Of a stretch of 64,000 nt of DNA, positions 27,804 to 36,737 are shown in pieces. The stretch covers positions 1,612,001 to 1,676,000 of the forward strand of contig JACKOH010000002.1 of NCBI GenBank assembly GCA_024234395.1, written 5' to 3'. The notes under the pieces are model-generated. The model was not told where the DNA came from. It made no database searches and saw only the letters and a list, made by a program, of their open reading frames with translations. This stretch comes from Pseudomonadales bacterium (GTDB lineage: Bacteria; Pseudomonadota; Gammaproteobacteria; Pseudomonadales; Pseudohongiellaceae). The translations under genes were made by a program, and so were the position numbers. How positions within the stretch are numbered: the stretch's first letter is position 1; the number at the start of each line of letters is the position of its first letter.

Positions 27804-28463
27804 GCCAGTAATTCTCAAGGAAGATAATGGCGGGAGGAGGATTTCCGGAAGTACGAGGAACACTCCGCTCCGCAGGTCCCTTGGGCCGGACTAAGCCCGG
27901 CACACTGCATGCGCAAAGCCAGGGCTCTGATTCGGTATCAAAGCCAGTAATGTCCAAGGAAGGTGATGGCCGGAGGAGAAGGATTTTCGGAGGCACGAGG
28001 AAAAACCTGCTCCGCAGGCCCCTTGAGCCGAACGACGCCCTGCACACGGCAAGCAGCAAAGCCAGGGCTCTGATTCGACATCGAAGCCAGTAATGTCCGA
28101 GGAAGGTGATGGCCGGAGGAGAAGGATTTTCGGAGGCACGAGAAAAAACCTGCTCCGCAGGTCCCTTGAGCCGGACGAAGCCTGCACACGGCATGCGCAA
28201 AGCCAGGGCTCTGATTCGACATCGAAGCCAGTAATATCCGAGGAAGGTGATGGCCGGAGGAGAAGGATGTTCGGAGGCACGAGAAAAACCTGCTCCGCAG
28301 GCCCCTTGAACCGAACGACGCCCTGCACACGGCAAGCAGCAAAGCCAGGGCTCCGATTCGACATCGAAGCCAGTAATGTCCAAGGGAGGTGATGGCCGGA
28401 GGAGAAGGATTTTCGGAGGCACGAGGAAAAACCTGCTCCGCAGGCCCCTTAAGCCGGACGAAG
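27804..28463. repeat. tandem repeat, period about 142 bases, alternating A/B copies
   Basis: Units begin at 27804, 27943, 28086, 28227 and 28369, each with GCCAGTAAT, a GGCCGGAGGAGAAGGAT block and a CCTGCTCCGCAGG hairpin. Four are complete and the fifth stops at about 28463. The right part alternates: copies 1, 3 and 5 have a CCGGACGAAGCC-type end, copies 2 and 4 a CCGAACGACGCCCTG end. So the true repeat is a dimer of about 284 bases. Long frames through it on the minus strand are by-products of the repeat. Confidence 0.9.
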
Positions 28464-28515
28464 CCATCAGCTTGAGTTCAATAACGCAGCAGAGAGGAGA
28501 GAGGCACCCCAACCC

Positions 28516-28959
28516 ATGTTGAAGATCAGCGAAATTGCCGAAAAAACCGGCCTCAGTGCCCACACCCTTCGCTTCTACGAAAAACACGGCCTGATCGCCG
28601 CCAGCGAACGCAGTGAGTCCGGCTACCGGCTGTACAGCGAAGCCGACCTGCGCCGGGCCGAGTTCATTCGTGCTGCCCGTAACATCGGGTTCTCGCTGGA
28701 GGATATCGGAGGGCTGTTATCGATACGGTTGGATAAATCCAGTCATACCTGCCAGGAAGTGACCGATATCACCCGCCGCAAACTGAGTGACGTTGACGCC
28801 CGGATCAGCGAACTGACGGCTATGCGCCGTACCCTGAAAACGCTGCTGGACAGTTGTTGCGGCGGCCCGGAGGATGCCACTCACTGTTCAATCATGGAGG
28901 CGCTGGAAGCCAGCCGGGATCAGTCTGATACTGGCCAGGCCGCCGCCAACGAAGGTTAA
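28516..28959 (+). CDS. zntR: ZntR-like MerR-family metal-responsive regulator
   Basis: A 147-residue protein. The N-terminal HTH is MLKISEIAEKTGLSAHTLRFYEKHGLI, followed by the winged part (ESGYRLYSEADLRRAEFIRAARNIGFSLEDI), a dimer helix, and a Cys-rich metal site (SHTCQEVT in the helix and DSCCGGPEDATHCSI at the end). This order matches zinc sensors of the ZntR type. It likely twists a 19-base-spacer promoter upon Zn binding. The exporter gene follows after 4 bases, with its ribosome site overlapping this gene's end. Confidence 0.85.
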   Translation: MLKISEIAEKTGLSAHTLRFYEKHGLIAASERSESGYRLYSEADLRRAEFIRAARNIGFSLEDIGGLLSIRLDKSSHTCQEVTDITRRKLSDVDARISELTAMRRTLKTLLDSCCGGPEDATHCSIMEALEASRDQSDTGQAAANEG

Positions 28960-28963
28960 GATT

Positions 28964-30058
28964 ATGATTATGACACTACTCACCAATTTCTGGGATCTGG
29001 TCATCGAGAGTGCACCGTGGCTGCTGGTAGGTTATCTGCTGGCCGGCATCATCAAACAGGTGATACCCAACAGCTGGGTTGAAAAGCAGCTCGCAAAACC
29101 GGGACTTGTGTCGGTGATCAAGGGCGCAGTCATCGGAGCGCCACTGCCGCTGTGTTCCTGTGGCGTGATTCCCACTGCACTGGCGATCCGCAAGGCGGGC
29201 GCATCGAAGGGGGCAACAGCCTCGTTCCTGGTGGCCACTCCGGAAACCGGTGTCGACTCGATTTCCTATTCCTACGCAATCCTGGGACCGGTGTTTGCCA
29301 TAGCCCGTCCGATCGGTGCGCTGATCAGCGCGGTCACTGCCGGTATCCTGGTACGGGTAATGGATGTGGACGATAACCTGGTAGTGGAAAAGAAAACCTG
29401 CGGCAGTTGCTGCGGGAGCGCTGAATCGGAACCGGCCGGGCTTTCAATGGGTGAGAAACTTAAATCCGCTGTCCAGTATGGTTTCGGCCGGATGATTTCC
29501 GATACCGGCAAGTGGCTTACCATCGGTCTGGTGGCGGCAACGGTCATCACGACCTACGTACCGCAGTCATTCTTCCTGCAGTGGGGGGATGGGCTGCTGG
29601 CCATGCTCATCATGATCCTGGTGGGACTGCCCATGTACATCTGTGCCACGGCCTCCACACCGGTCGCTGCCAGTCTGCTGTTTGCCGGGGTCTCACCCGG
29701 CGCGGCGCTGGTGTTCCTGCTGACCGGCCCGGCGACCAATATCGCCACCATGGGGGTAATCAGGGAGCAGCTCGGCAACCGCTCGCTGGCCGCCTACCTG
29801 ATCGGTGTCATCTCCATGGCAATTCTATTCGGCCTGGGTCTCAACCAGCTTTTCCAGATTTTTAACTGGTCGTTACAGTTGAATATCATGGAACATGGCG
29901 AAAGCTGGCCGCTGTGGCGTCAGTTGGCTGCGGTGCTGCTATCGGTGCTGGTATTGCGGATGTTTCTGCAGCCGGTGCTGACCCGTCTGTTCAGCAGTTC
30001 CACTTCGCAACAGGATGGCCGCGAGAGCGGCGATCCGGTAACCAGGGAAGCGACCTGA
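28964..30058 (+). CDS. SO_0444-type Cu/Zn efflux permease
   Basis: A 364-residue membrane protein of the DUF318/ArsP-like permease fold, about eight to ten helices. It has the conserved PLCSCGVIPTALAIRKAGASKGATASFLVATPETG segment and its second-half counterpart GLPMYICATASTPVAASL. A cytoplasmic loop carries a Cys cluster (KKTCGSCCGS) that could bind metal. It overlaps the transcription unit of zntR, which strongly supports zinc or copper export. The start at 28964 is chosen because GAAGG lies 8 bases upstream. Confidence 0.87.
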   Translation: MIMTLLTNFWDLVIESAPWLLVGYLLAGIIKQVIPNSWVEKQLAKPGLVSVIKGAVIGAPLPLCSCGVIPTALAIRKAGASKGATASFLVATPETGVDSISYSYAILGPVFAIARPIGALISAVTAGILVRVMDVDDNLVVEKKTCGSCCGSAESEPAGLSMGEKLKSAVQYGFGRMISDTGKWLTIGLVAATVITTYVPQSFFLQWGDGLLAMLIMILVGLPMYICATASTPVAASLLFAGVSPGAALVFLLTGPATNIATMGVIREQLGNRSLAAYLIGVISMAILFGLGLNQLFQIFNWSLQLNIMEHGESWPLWRQLAAVLLSVLVLRMFLQPVLTRLFSSSTSQQDGRESGDPVTREAT

Positions 30059-30115
30059 GACCAGGCAATCAGGTCACAAGGACTCTTTACGGCATCGAAG
30101 GGCAGGGGAACGCTG

Positions 30116-31258
30116 ATGATCAGGAAACTGCTTTTCGGACTGCTGGTCCTCACTCTGGTGCTGTCGATCGGGGCAGTGGCAGCGCTGTTTGTCACGGCTC
30201 CTGCCCCACCGCCGCGGGATTCGGAAAGCGCTGCCTGGCTGGAGCCGGGGCCTTACCGGGTGGGTACCAAGGAAATGGTGTTTGTCGACCCCAGTCGACC
30301 CACTGCCGCCAATGGTGAATTTCCGGGTGCGCAACAGCGTACTTTCAACACCACGCTGTGGTATCCGCAACAGGCCACCGGTAACCTGCCGCTTATCGTT
30401 CACAGCCACGGACTCACGATGTCGCGCAGCGATCTCGAATATGTCCTGCGCCACCTGGCCAGCTACGGCTACCTGGTGGTCGCCGCCGATTTTCCATTGA
30501 CCAATGGCTCGGCAAGCGGCGGTCCTGAACCAGCGGATCTGGTCAATCAACCGGCCGATGTTTCCTTCCTGATCGATGCGGTCCTGTCACTGATCGGTCC
30601 CGAAAAACCGTTCCCGGGCGTCATCGATCTGAATCGAATCGGTCTGATGGGCTATTCGCTGGGTGGCGCGACCACGATTCTGGTAACCTTTCATCCGCGC
30701 CTGCGGGATACCCGGGTCAGCGCCGCGGTCTCGATAGCCGGGTTGGCCGCTCCGTTTCTGGAGCGTTTCTACCAGGATGTTGAAACACCGTTGCTGATGA
30801 TTGCCGGCAGTGCCGACGCACTGGTCAACTACCAGGCCAATGCCGCACCGATTCCCGAGCGGGTCCCCGCGGGGGATCTGTTGACCATTTTTGGTGGAAC
30901 CCATCTGGGATTTGCCGGACTGTCGGAGCCTTACCTGCGGCTGGTTAGACAGCCTGACAGGCTGGGTTGCGGACCGTTGCTGGCTACCCTGGATGGCAGG
31001 AAGACAGGGGATATCTTCCTGCCGCTTGTCAGCGAGTCGGATGGAATTGTCGCCAGCGGAGAGATTCCGGACGTCTGTGAAATCATGCCGACCGAACCGA
31101 TCACCCATCCGGGCCGGCAGCAGATGATAACCAGGATCGCGGTGCTGGCTTTTTTCGAGTCTGTTTTTTCGTCACAGCCACAACGACGACTGCAGGCTCG
31201 CACCGAACTGGGGGCCTACCTGGGCGAAGACTTCGTCGAAGCCGTGTTTACCGACTGA
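30116..31258 (+). CDS. membrane-anchored or exported alpha/beta hydrolase
   Basis: A 380-residue protein with one N-terminal hydrophobic helix (LLFGLLVLTLVLSIGAVAALF). The hydrolase core resembles dienelactone hydrolase / PAF-acetylhydrolase-like enzymes: HSHGLTMSRSDLEY near the oxyanion hole, nucleophile elbow LMGYSLGGATT, acid in IAGSADALVNY and His in GGTHLGFAG. It should act on an ester in the periplasm. AGGGGA stands 6 bases before the ATG. It follows the efflux gene on the same strand by 57 bases, though no functional link is evident. Confidence 0.8.
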   Translation: MIRKLLFGLLVLTLVLSIGAVAALFVTAPAPPPRDSESAAWLEPGPYRVGTKEMVFVDPSRPTAANGEFPGAQQRTFNTTLWYPQQATGNLPLIVHSHGLTMSRSDLEYVLRHLASYGYLVVAADFPLTNGSASGGPEPADLVNQPADVSFLIDAVLSLIGPEKPFPGVIDLNRIGLMGYSLGGATTILVTFHPRLRDTRVSAAVSIAGLAAPFLERFYQDVETPLLMIAGSADALVNYQANAAPIPERVPAGDLLTIFGGTHLGFAGLSEPYLRLVRQPDRLGCGPLLATLDGRKTGDIFLPLVSESDGIVASGEIPDVCEIMPTEPITHPGRQQMITRIAVLAFFESVFSSQPQRRLQARTELGAYLGEDFVEAVFTD

Positions 31259-31271
31259 ACCCGACGGGCTG

Positions 31272-31541
31272 CTAGTGTCCTGTCCGGTTAATTCGTCGCA
31301 TTTCAGCGTGCCAGCCAAGGTTCCTGGCAAGGCGCGCCTTGCAGGCAATGGCCGTAGCCCTTGTCAAAAGGCACAACGCGGCCAGGGGTCTTGGCTGGCA
31401 CGCCCTCCGGGAGCCTGCATAAAGCGCTGTAGCAGCGTTGCGACCCTTGGAAATACAACCAGTATTCCCTGCGGATCGCGCCTCACTACAGCGCTTTATG
31501 CAGGCTCTGAAATACAACGAATTAACCGGACAGGACACTAG
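31272..31541. mobile_element. 270-bp three-armed inverted-repeat element (MITE-like)
   Basis: The outer ends (CTAGTGTCCTGTCCGGTTAA at 31272, continuing to 31296) are repeated inverted and perfect over 25 bases at 31517-31541, and over 35 bases with two mismatches. Inside are two further inverted pairs: a 12-base arm (31308-31319 / 31390-31401, GTGCCAGCCAAG) and a 21-base perfect arm (31412-31432 / 31486-31506). Folded, it forms a cruciform with two side arms. No gene is inside. It supplies the stop codon of the lipoprotein gene to its right. Confidence 0.85.
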
Positions 31542-31837
31542 TCCCGGCTGGAACTGAAGGCGTTGAAACTTGCAGAAGGCTGCAGGACATCCAGGGCCAG
31601 TACCGATCTCTCCAGCTGGTACATATAGTCTTCAACGGTCACGCAATTGCGTCGCCGAATGTAACTGCCAGTCCCTGAATCCTCATAACAGTAAATCTTC
31701 TTAAGCAGCGGCTGGTCGAGGTTATAGGCGTAGATTTCCTGTTCCGACATTTTTTCAAAGTTGAGCCGCGACGAAGAAACGCAGCCTGCCAGCAGCACGG
31801 CCAACATTAGAAGCAATGGGGATAGTTTGCTAGTCAT
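31538..31837 (-). CDS. small lipoprotein, possibly C-terminally altered
   Basis: A 99-residue protein beginning MTSKLSPLLLMLAVLLAGCVSS, with a textbook lipobox (LLAGC) and a GAGAG site before the ATG. The mature part (KMSEQEIYAYNLDQPLLKKIYCYEDSGTGSYIRRRNCVTVEDYMYQLE) has two further Cys that might pair. No named family is recognised. The TAG stop at 31538-31540 lies in the terminal repeat of the adjacent element, so the original C-terminus may have been longer or different. Confidence 0.7.
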   Translation of the reverse strand: MTSKLSPLLLMLAVLLAGCVSSSRLNFEKMSEQEIYAYNLDQPLLKKIYCYEDSGTGSYIRRRNCVTVEDYMYQLERSVLALDVLQPSASFNAFSSSRD

Positions 31838-32039
31838 AGATCTCTCACCGATTGTGCCATCCAGAATACATTGCGATTTTATCAGGAGCCCTCCAACTGT
31901 ATACCCGCTGCGCATTGTAAACAAGTGTGTCACGAAAAAAGTGGGATACCGGTAAGCTGTCCGTCTACCCGGGCATTCCTAAAATGACCGGTCCTGCAAT
32001 CAATTCCTTCACAGAAGGTTCCCAGGCCAGCCGGCCCGA

Positions 32040-32834
32040 TTAAAATTTCCGGCCGCCACGGCCACCGATACGCTGCCAGTGTCGATAAGGCGACTGATTT
32101 TTCCAGCCGTGGTAAGGGTGCCTGGCGAGCAGGCTCCGGTTACGGAACACATAGCTGAGCAGGGCTCCTGCGCAGAACCCGCCAACGTGGGCCCAGAATG
32201 CCACTCCACCGCCCTCCCCGGTAATCGAGCTGAAGCCGCCCAGTAACTGGATCAGCAGCCAATAGCCCAGCATGACCACTGCCGGTACGGCAATGGTGGT
32301 GATAAAGAATCCGAGAAAGATCAGCATGTGTACCTGAACCCTGGGGTAGAGCAGGATATAAGCGCCCATGACCCCGCCGATGGCGCCCGATGCGCCGATC
32401 ATGGGTATTGCCGGATTGGCTGTGAAAGTCAGCTGCAGACCGGCTGCGGCCAGGCCGCAGATTAGGTAAAAGACCAGAAAGCGAACGTGGCCCATGGCAT
32501 CCTCCACGTTATTGCCAAAGATCCACAGAAACCACATATTGCCGATCACATGCAGCCAGCTGCCGTGCATGAACATGGAGGAAAACAGCGTAAACCAGGC
32601 GGGCGAACTGCCGGTATGACACACCGTACCGGGTCCGGCCGGAAAACTGCTGCCCGGTGGCAGGCTGCCAAGCAGGTCACCAGGCACCAGGGCAAACTGA
32701 CACACAGAAGTGGACAGGGCGGGCTCAGCGCCCATTCCCTGCACCAGAATCCAGGCGCAGCAGTTCAGTGCGATTAAGCCGATGGTGGTAATCGGGGTCA
32801 GTAGCTGGGGATTGTCATCTCGGATAGGTATCAT
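32040..32834 (-). CDS. rhomboid-family intramembrane serine protease
   Basis: A 264-residue membrane protein with about six helices. The family marks are in order: HGSWLHVIGNMWFLWIFGNNVEDAMG (loop 1 / helix 2), the catalytic Ser in MIGASGAIGGVMGAY, and the catalytic His in FWAHVGGFCAGALL. A periplasmic insert at residues 40-80 contains two Cys. Rhomboids cut membrane-anchored substrates within the bilayer. The Arg/Gly/His-rich C-tail is probably cytoplasmic. Confidence 0.92.
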   Translation of the reverse strand: MIPIRDDNPQLLTPITTIGLIALNCCAWILVQGMGAEPALSTSVCQFALVPGDLLGSLPPGSSFPAGPGTVCHTGSSPAWFTLFSSMFMHGSWLHVIGNMWFLWIFGNNVEDAMGHVRFLVFYLICGLAAAGLQLTFTANPAIPMIGASGAIGGVMGAYILLYPRVQVHMLIFLGFFITTIAVPAVVMLGYWLLIQLLGGFSSITGEGGGVAFWAHVGGFCAGALLSYVFRNRSLLARHPYHGWKNQSPYRHWQRIGGRGGRKF

Positions 32835-32976
32835 GGCCGCGCCATTATGACAGGCTTTCCCGGCGGCTAAAATTGCCGTTTAATGAACCCTCGCACCTGG
32901 TACGGGAATCCCACGACAGCTACGTTGTCATGCTGGTTTCAAGGCGTACCAGGTCTATCAATCCGGTAACTGAGGT

Positions 32977-34503
32977 ATGGCAACAGTCAAGGTAAAACAC
33001 GTCGATCTGCCGGGTTCGCTTTCCCAGCGCGGGCTGCTGCTCTGCCTGCTACTGATGGTCCTGGCCCTGACGACTGGATGCCGTCAGGGGGTCGGTCATG
33101 CCGGTGCGGTGGAACAGGATGTCCGTGAACTGACGGTTCTGTACACCAACGATGAACACGGCTGGATGGAGGGCATGCAGCCCGGGCGGGGTGCCGCCGG
33201 ACTTTATCGGCTGTGGGAGGAACAGGAGAATTATCGCCCTGATGGGGCGTTCCTGTTGCTCAGTGGTGGCGACAACTGGACCGGGCCGGCAATTTCCACG
33301 TGGGTGGCGGGTCAGAGCATGGTGGAGGTGATGAACACCATGCATTACGATGCCTCGGCGGTAGGTAATCATGAATTCGATTTCGGGCTGGACGCGCTGG
33401 CACAACGGGCACGGGAAGCCGATTATCCCTATCTCAGTGCCAATACCCGCTGGCGGGACAGTGATGAAGTACCGGTTGAGCTGGGAATCCTGCCGTTTGT
33501 CGTAACCGAGGTTAACGACCTGAAAGTCGGTATTATCGGCCTGACGACCATCAGCACTCCCCGTACCACCAACCCAAAGCATGTCGCTCCACTGCGGTTC
33601 ACTGACTACGAACAGGCACTGCGTACCACGGTGCCGCGGATCCGTAAAGAAGCTCCCGATCTGCTGTTTGTTATCGCCCATGTCTGCATGGCAGCCCTGG
33701 AGCCGCTGGCGGAAAAAGTGACCGATCTCCACATCGACCTGATGGGGGGCGGTCATTGCAATGAACTGACAGCGCAGCAGGTCGGCGCTACCGTACTGCT
33801 CGGTGGAGGCTACCATTTCACCGCCTACGCAAAGGCGCATTTCCGTTTCGACCGAACGGCAGGCCGGATTCTGGAGGCAGAGTTTGCGACTAACGAAAAT
33901 ACGGCGGGTAATCAGGATCCGGCGCTGGTGAGCATGGTGGCGGCCTGGCAGGAGCAGTTTCAGGATACGCTAGGCGAGGTGTTGGCATGGAATGAGGAAA
34001 CGATTGATTTTCGTGACGAAAGCTTTCGCCAGGCACTGATCGATTCCTGGCTGCAATGGGATTCCAGCGCCGATATTGCGATCACCAATACCGGCGGTGT
34101 TCGATCCCCGTTGCCAGCCGGACAAATTACGCTGAACGACCTGGTCAATGTCATGCCATTTGAGAACAACATCATCGCCCTGGACCTGCCCGGTGAGGCC
34201 GTGCGGGTAGCCCTGGAGACCGGAGGCCGCCCGCTGGTGGCCGGTCTGGTGCAGCGGGGGGATAACTGGATTCTGGTCGCCAGCGGTGAACCGCTTCGGG
34301 ACCGGCAGCACTACCGTGTGCTGGTCAACAGCTTCATGTATGACGGTGGTGATAATTTCCACATTCTGAGGGAGGCGGACCCTGAGGGATTCGATACCGG
34401 CATTCATTACCGGCAGCCGTTTGTGGATCTGCTGTCCGCCATGCATACCAGCAGTGACGACCCTTTAACCCTGGCGAGGTTGAGTGGTTATGCTGCGCCC
34501 TGA
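32977..34503 (+). CDS. exported 5'-nucleotidase / UDP-sugar hydrolase-like lipoprotein
   Basis: A 508-residue protein with a hydrophobic signal ending in LALTTGC, a likely lipobox. The metallophosphatase domain shows VLYTNDEHGWMEG, LSGGDNWTGPA, VGNHEFDFG and the His pair in VIAHVC and MGGGHCNE. The C-terminal substrate domain has TNTGGVRSPLPAGQITLNDLVNVMPFENN and SFMYDGGDNF. It releases nucleosides from nucleotides in the periplasm. A nucleoside transporter gene lies tail to tail 42 bases away. Confidence 0.9.
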   Translation: MATVKVKHVDLPGSLSQRGLLLCLLLMVLALTTGCRQGVGHAGAVEQDVRELTVLYTNDEHGWMEGMQPGRGAAGLYRLWEEQENYRPDGAFLLLSGGDNWTGPAISTWVAGQSMVEVMNTMHYDASAVGNHEFDFGLDALAQRAREADYPYLSANTRWRDSDEVPVELGILPFVVTEVNDLKVGIIGLTTISTPRTTNPKHVAPLRFTDYEQALRTTVPRIRKEAPDLLFVIAHVCMAALEPLAEKVTDLHIDLMGGGHCNELTAQQVGATVLLGGGYHFTAYAKAHFRFDRTAGRILEAEFATNENTAGNQDPALVSMVAAWQEQFQDTLGEVLAWNEETIDFRDESFRQALIDSWLQWDSSADIAITNTGGVRSPLPAGQITLNDLVNVMPFENNIIALDLPGEAVRVALETGGRPLVAGLVQRGDNWILVASGEPLRDRQHYRVLVNSFMYDGGDNFHILREADPEGFDTGIHYRQPFVDLLSAMHTSSDDPLTLARLSGYAAP

Positions 34504-34545
34504 CCGGAAGCTTTTCAGGGGTGACCTGGCGCCTTATAAATCAGT

Positions 34546-35805
34546 CTATAGCAACAGTCCGGCAATGGCCCCGGTCATGCAGGTGGCCAGTGTTCCTGAT
34601 ATCAATGAGCGTGGTGCAAGCGCGACAATTTCCCGGGCCCGGGATGGGCACATTCCGGTCAGGCCAGCGATCATGATACCGAGACTGCCGAAGTTGGCGA
34701 AACCGCACAGGGCATAGGTCATGATCACGGTGGATTTTTCCGACAGACTGTCGGCTGGCAGATCCGCCAGGGCCAGGAATGCGAGCAGTTCATTCAGCAC
34801 GGTTTTGATGCCCATCAGGTTGCCGGCAGTCTGCGCTTCCTGCCAGGGAATTCCCATCAGCCAGGCCAGTGGGGCGAACAGCAGCGCGAAGATTCTCTGC
34901 AGAGTGAGCGGGGCACCACCGAGGTCCGGTAACAGCGAGAGGGCGCTGTTGGTGAGTGCAACCAGGGCCACCAGTACGATCAACATGGCTGCCACATTGG
35001 CGGTCAGCTGCAGACCGTCGCCGGTTCCCCGGGTGATGGCATCCATCAGGCTGTGATACTGACTGCGAACCGGCGGCTGGTTGTCCACCGGGTGGCTGCG
35101 TTCAGGAGGAATCATGATCATGGCCAGCATGATTGCCGCCGGGGCACTGATCACCGAGGCAGTGATGATGTGTCCCAGCGCATTGTCGACCACACCGTCC
35201 AGAATTACCGAGTACAGTACCATTACCGAACCGGCGATGGTGGCCATGCCGCAGGACATGACGATGAACAGTTCGCTGCGACTCAGGGCCGCCAGATAGG
35301 GACGCACCAGGGCGGGGGATTCCACCATCCCGACGAACACATTGGCCGCGGCACTCAGACCCACGGCACCGCCCACGCCGAGGCTGCGGCGCAGCAGCAG
35401 GGAAAACCCCTGGACAATAAGCGGCAGCACCCGGTAGTGCCAGAGAATTGCCGAGAGCACGGTAAAAATCAGAATCAGCGGCAGAATACGGAATGCCAGG
35501 ATCACCGTGGCAGCCGGATCCTCCACGGAGAAGGGATACGCCACGTTGGCAGGATCACCGCCAAGATAACCGAACACGAACAGGGTACCTGCCTCGGTGG
35601 CATTGACTATGGCGGCGACCGCCCGATTGATGCCGTAAAGACCCTGACGGACCAGGTCGACCCGGAATACCAGCAGGGCAAAAGCAAACTGCAGACCCAG
35701 ACCCGCGATCAGCAGTTTCCAGGGAGGGAGCTGCCGCCGTTCACCCAGAACCAGTGCCAGGGCAATAAAAACCAGTAAACCCAGTACGGCTTGCAGGGAA
35801 GACAT
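34546..35805 (-). CDS. concentrative nucleoside transporter (CNT/NupC family)
   Basis: A 419-residue protein beginning MSSLQAVLGLLVFIALALVLGERRQLPPW; a TTG 17 codons upstream is the only longer option. The family pattern is clear: GDPANVAYPF, AANVFVGMVESPALVRPYLAALSRSELFIVMSCGMATIAGSVMVLY, TGDGLQLTANVAAMLIVLVAL, GTKTVLNELLAF-like GIKTVLNELLAF, and CGFANFGSLGIMIAGLTGMCP. CNT proteins import nucleosides with H+ or Na+. It is convergent with the 5'-nucleotidase, suggesting a nucleotide scavenging pair. Confidence 0.93.
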   Translation of the reverse strand: MSSLQAVLGLLVFIALALVLGERRQLPPWKLLIAGLGLQFAFALLVFRVDLVRQGLYGINRAVAAIVNATEAGTLFVFGYLGGDPANVAYPFSVEDPAATVILAFRILPLILIFTVLSAILWHYRVLPLIVQGFSLLLRRSLGVGGAVGLSAAANVFVGMVESPALVRPYLAALSRSELFIVMSCGMATIAGSVMVLYSVILDGVVDNALGHIITASVISAPAAIMLAMIMIPPERSHPVDNQPPVRSQYHSLMDAITRGTGDGLQLTANVAAMLIVLVALVALTNSALSLLPDLGGAPLTLQRIFALLFAPLAWLMGIPWQEAQTAGNLMGIKTVLNELLAFLALADLPADSLSEKSTVIMTYALCGFANFGSLGIMIAGLTGMCPSRAREIVALAPRSLISGTLATCMTGAIAGLLL

Positions 35806-35887
35806 GTTGGGAACTAAACGACTCGTGGTGGCTGGTACGGCTTGACTGTACAGCAACTCGTATTGCGTGGAAAGCAGGATGCCGCGA

Positions 35888-36541
35888 TCAAGTGGTTTTT
35901 CGAAACCAGGAAAGATTGGCGGCCAGGAAGATCAGCAGCAGAACTGTCGCCACGACACCGAGCAGTGAGGAAATGGTCGACATGAGGCCGGCCGAACCGG
36001 AGCCGGCGAAATGGACCACCGTGGATAACAGCTTGGCCAGGGTGGCGACCGTGTACCCGGTAGCGACGATCAGGGTTGGAATCCAGAATACCGGCTGGGT
36101 GTTCAGCATGTCCGGAGAACGATTGATAGTAACGAATGCCAGTGCCGCGGACAGAAACAACAGCGTCCTGATCAGTTCGGCATAGGCCGGAGTTTCAAGT
36201 CCGGCATCGAAAAAGGCCAGCGCGCCGGGTACCAGAATCGCCAGGTAAACCAGCAACTGGGCAGCCCAGTAGCCGAGTATCGGCAGCTTCCGGTTGGTGA
36301 AATGCATCGCCAGCAGCACGAAAAAGAGTACGTACAGGGTTTCTGCAAGCACTGGTAACACCGGCAGTTTACCCGGAGTCCAGAGCGGATTTGCGAAAGC
36401 CTGAATGCCGAAGTGAAACGCCCCCACCAGCAATGCCACGGTAAGAAGCCGGGTGCTCTCACGACCCTCGGCGTTGAGAAAGAAGCGATAGATGAACAGT
36501 CCCAGCAGGATGAGAGCGACTAGCAGGTGACCGATGCTCAT
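35888..36541 (-). CDS. seven-helix inner-membrane protein of unknown function
   Basis: A 217-residue protein beginning MSIGHLLVALILLGLFIYRFFLN. It is nearly all hydrophobic helices, about seven, with short loops, a conserved-looking HFGIQAFANPLW segment and Asn/Arg in a loop (INRSPDM). The length and layout recall small sensor-type or carotenoid-like membrane proteins, but I recognise no family. It lies 82 bases downstream (minus-strand order: upstream) of the transporter gene and may be co-transcribed with it. Confidence 0.6.
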   Translation of the reverse strand: MSIGHLLVALILLGLFIYRFFLNAEGRESTRLLTVALLVGAFHFGIQAFANPLWTPGKLPVLPVLAETLYVLFFVLLAMHFTNRKLPILGYWAAQLLVYLAILVPGALAFFDAGLETPAYAELIRTLLFLSAALAFVTINRSPDMLNTQPVFWIPTLIVATGYTVATLAKLLSTVVHFAGSGSAGLMSTISSLLGVVATVLLLIFLAANLSWFRKTT

Positions 36542-36737
36542 GGGGCGGCAGATGTACCTGGAGGCTGATGAGTTGAAAAGTCCGACGTGAGTATACCGCA
36601 ACTGGCGCCTGATTCATTCACCCGGGTGGCTGCCATTGTCGTCCTAGCAAAATCAGATCGGAGTTTTGTTCGGTCGCGGTAGCCAATGAGGATCGTCGTT
36701 GCGGGTCCTGTATAGCCGGGTTATGTCGGGACAGCTG

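Noticed and set aside
27804..28463. Possible CRISPR array
   Set aside because: Units are about 142 bases and similar throughout, with no short repeats separated by unique spacers, and no cas genes are near.
27799..28587. Long minus-strand frame of 262 codons with internally repeated peptides, and companion frames on both strands
   Set aside because: It is produced by the tandem DNA repeat, whose period (139-143) is not a multiple of three throughout, so the peptide repeat changes frame; no ribosome site or domain is visible.
31272..31541. 88-codon frames on both strands inside the inverted-repeat element
   Set aside because: Both start and end in the same terminal repeat and read palindromic DNA; no coding signature.
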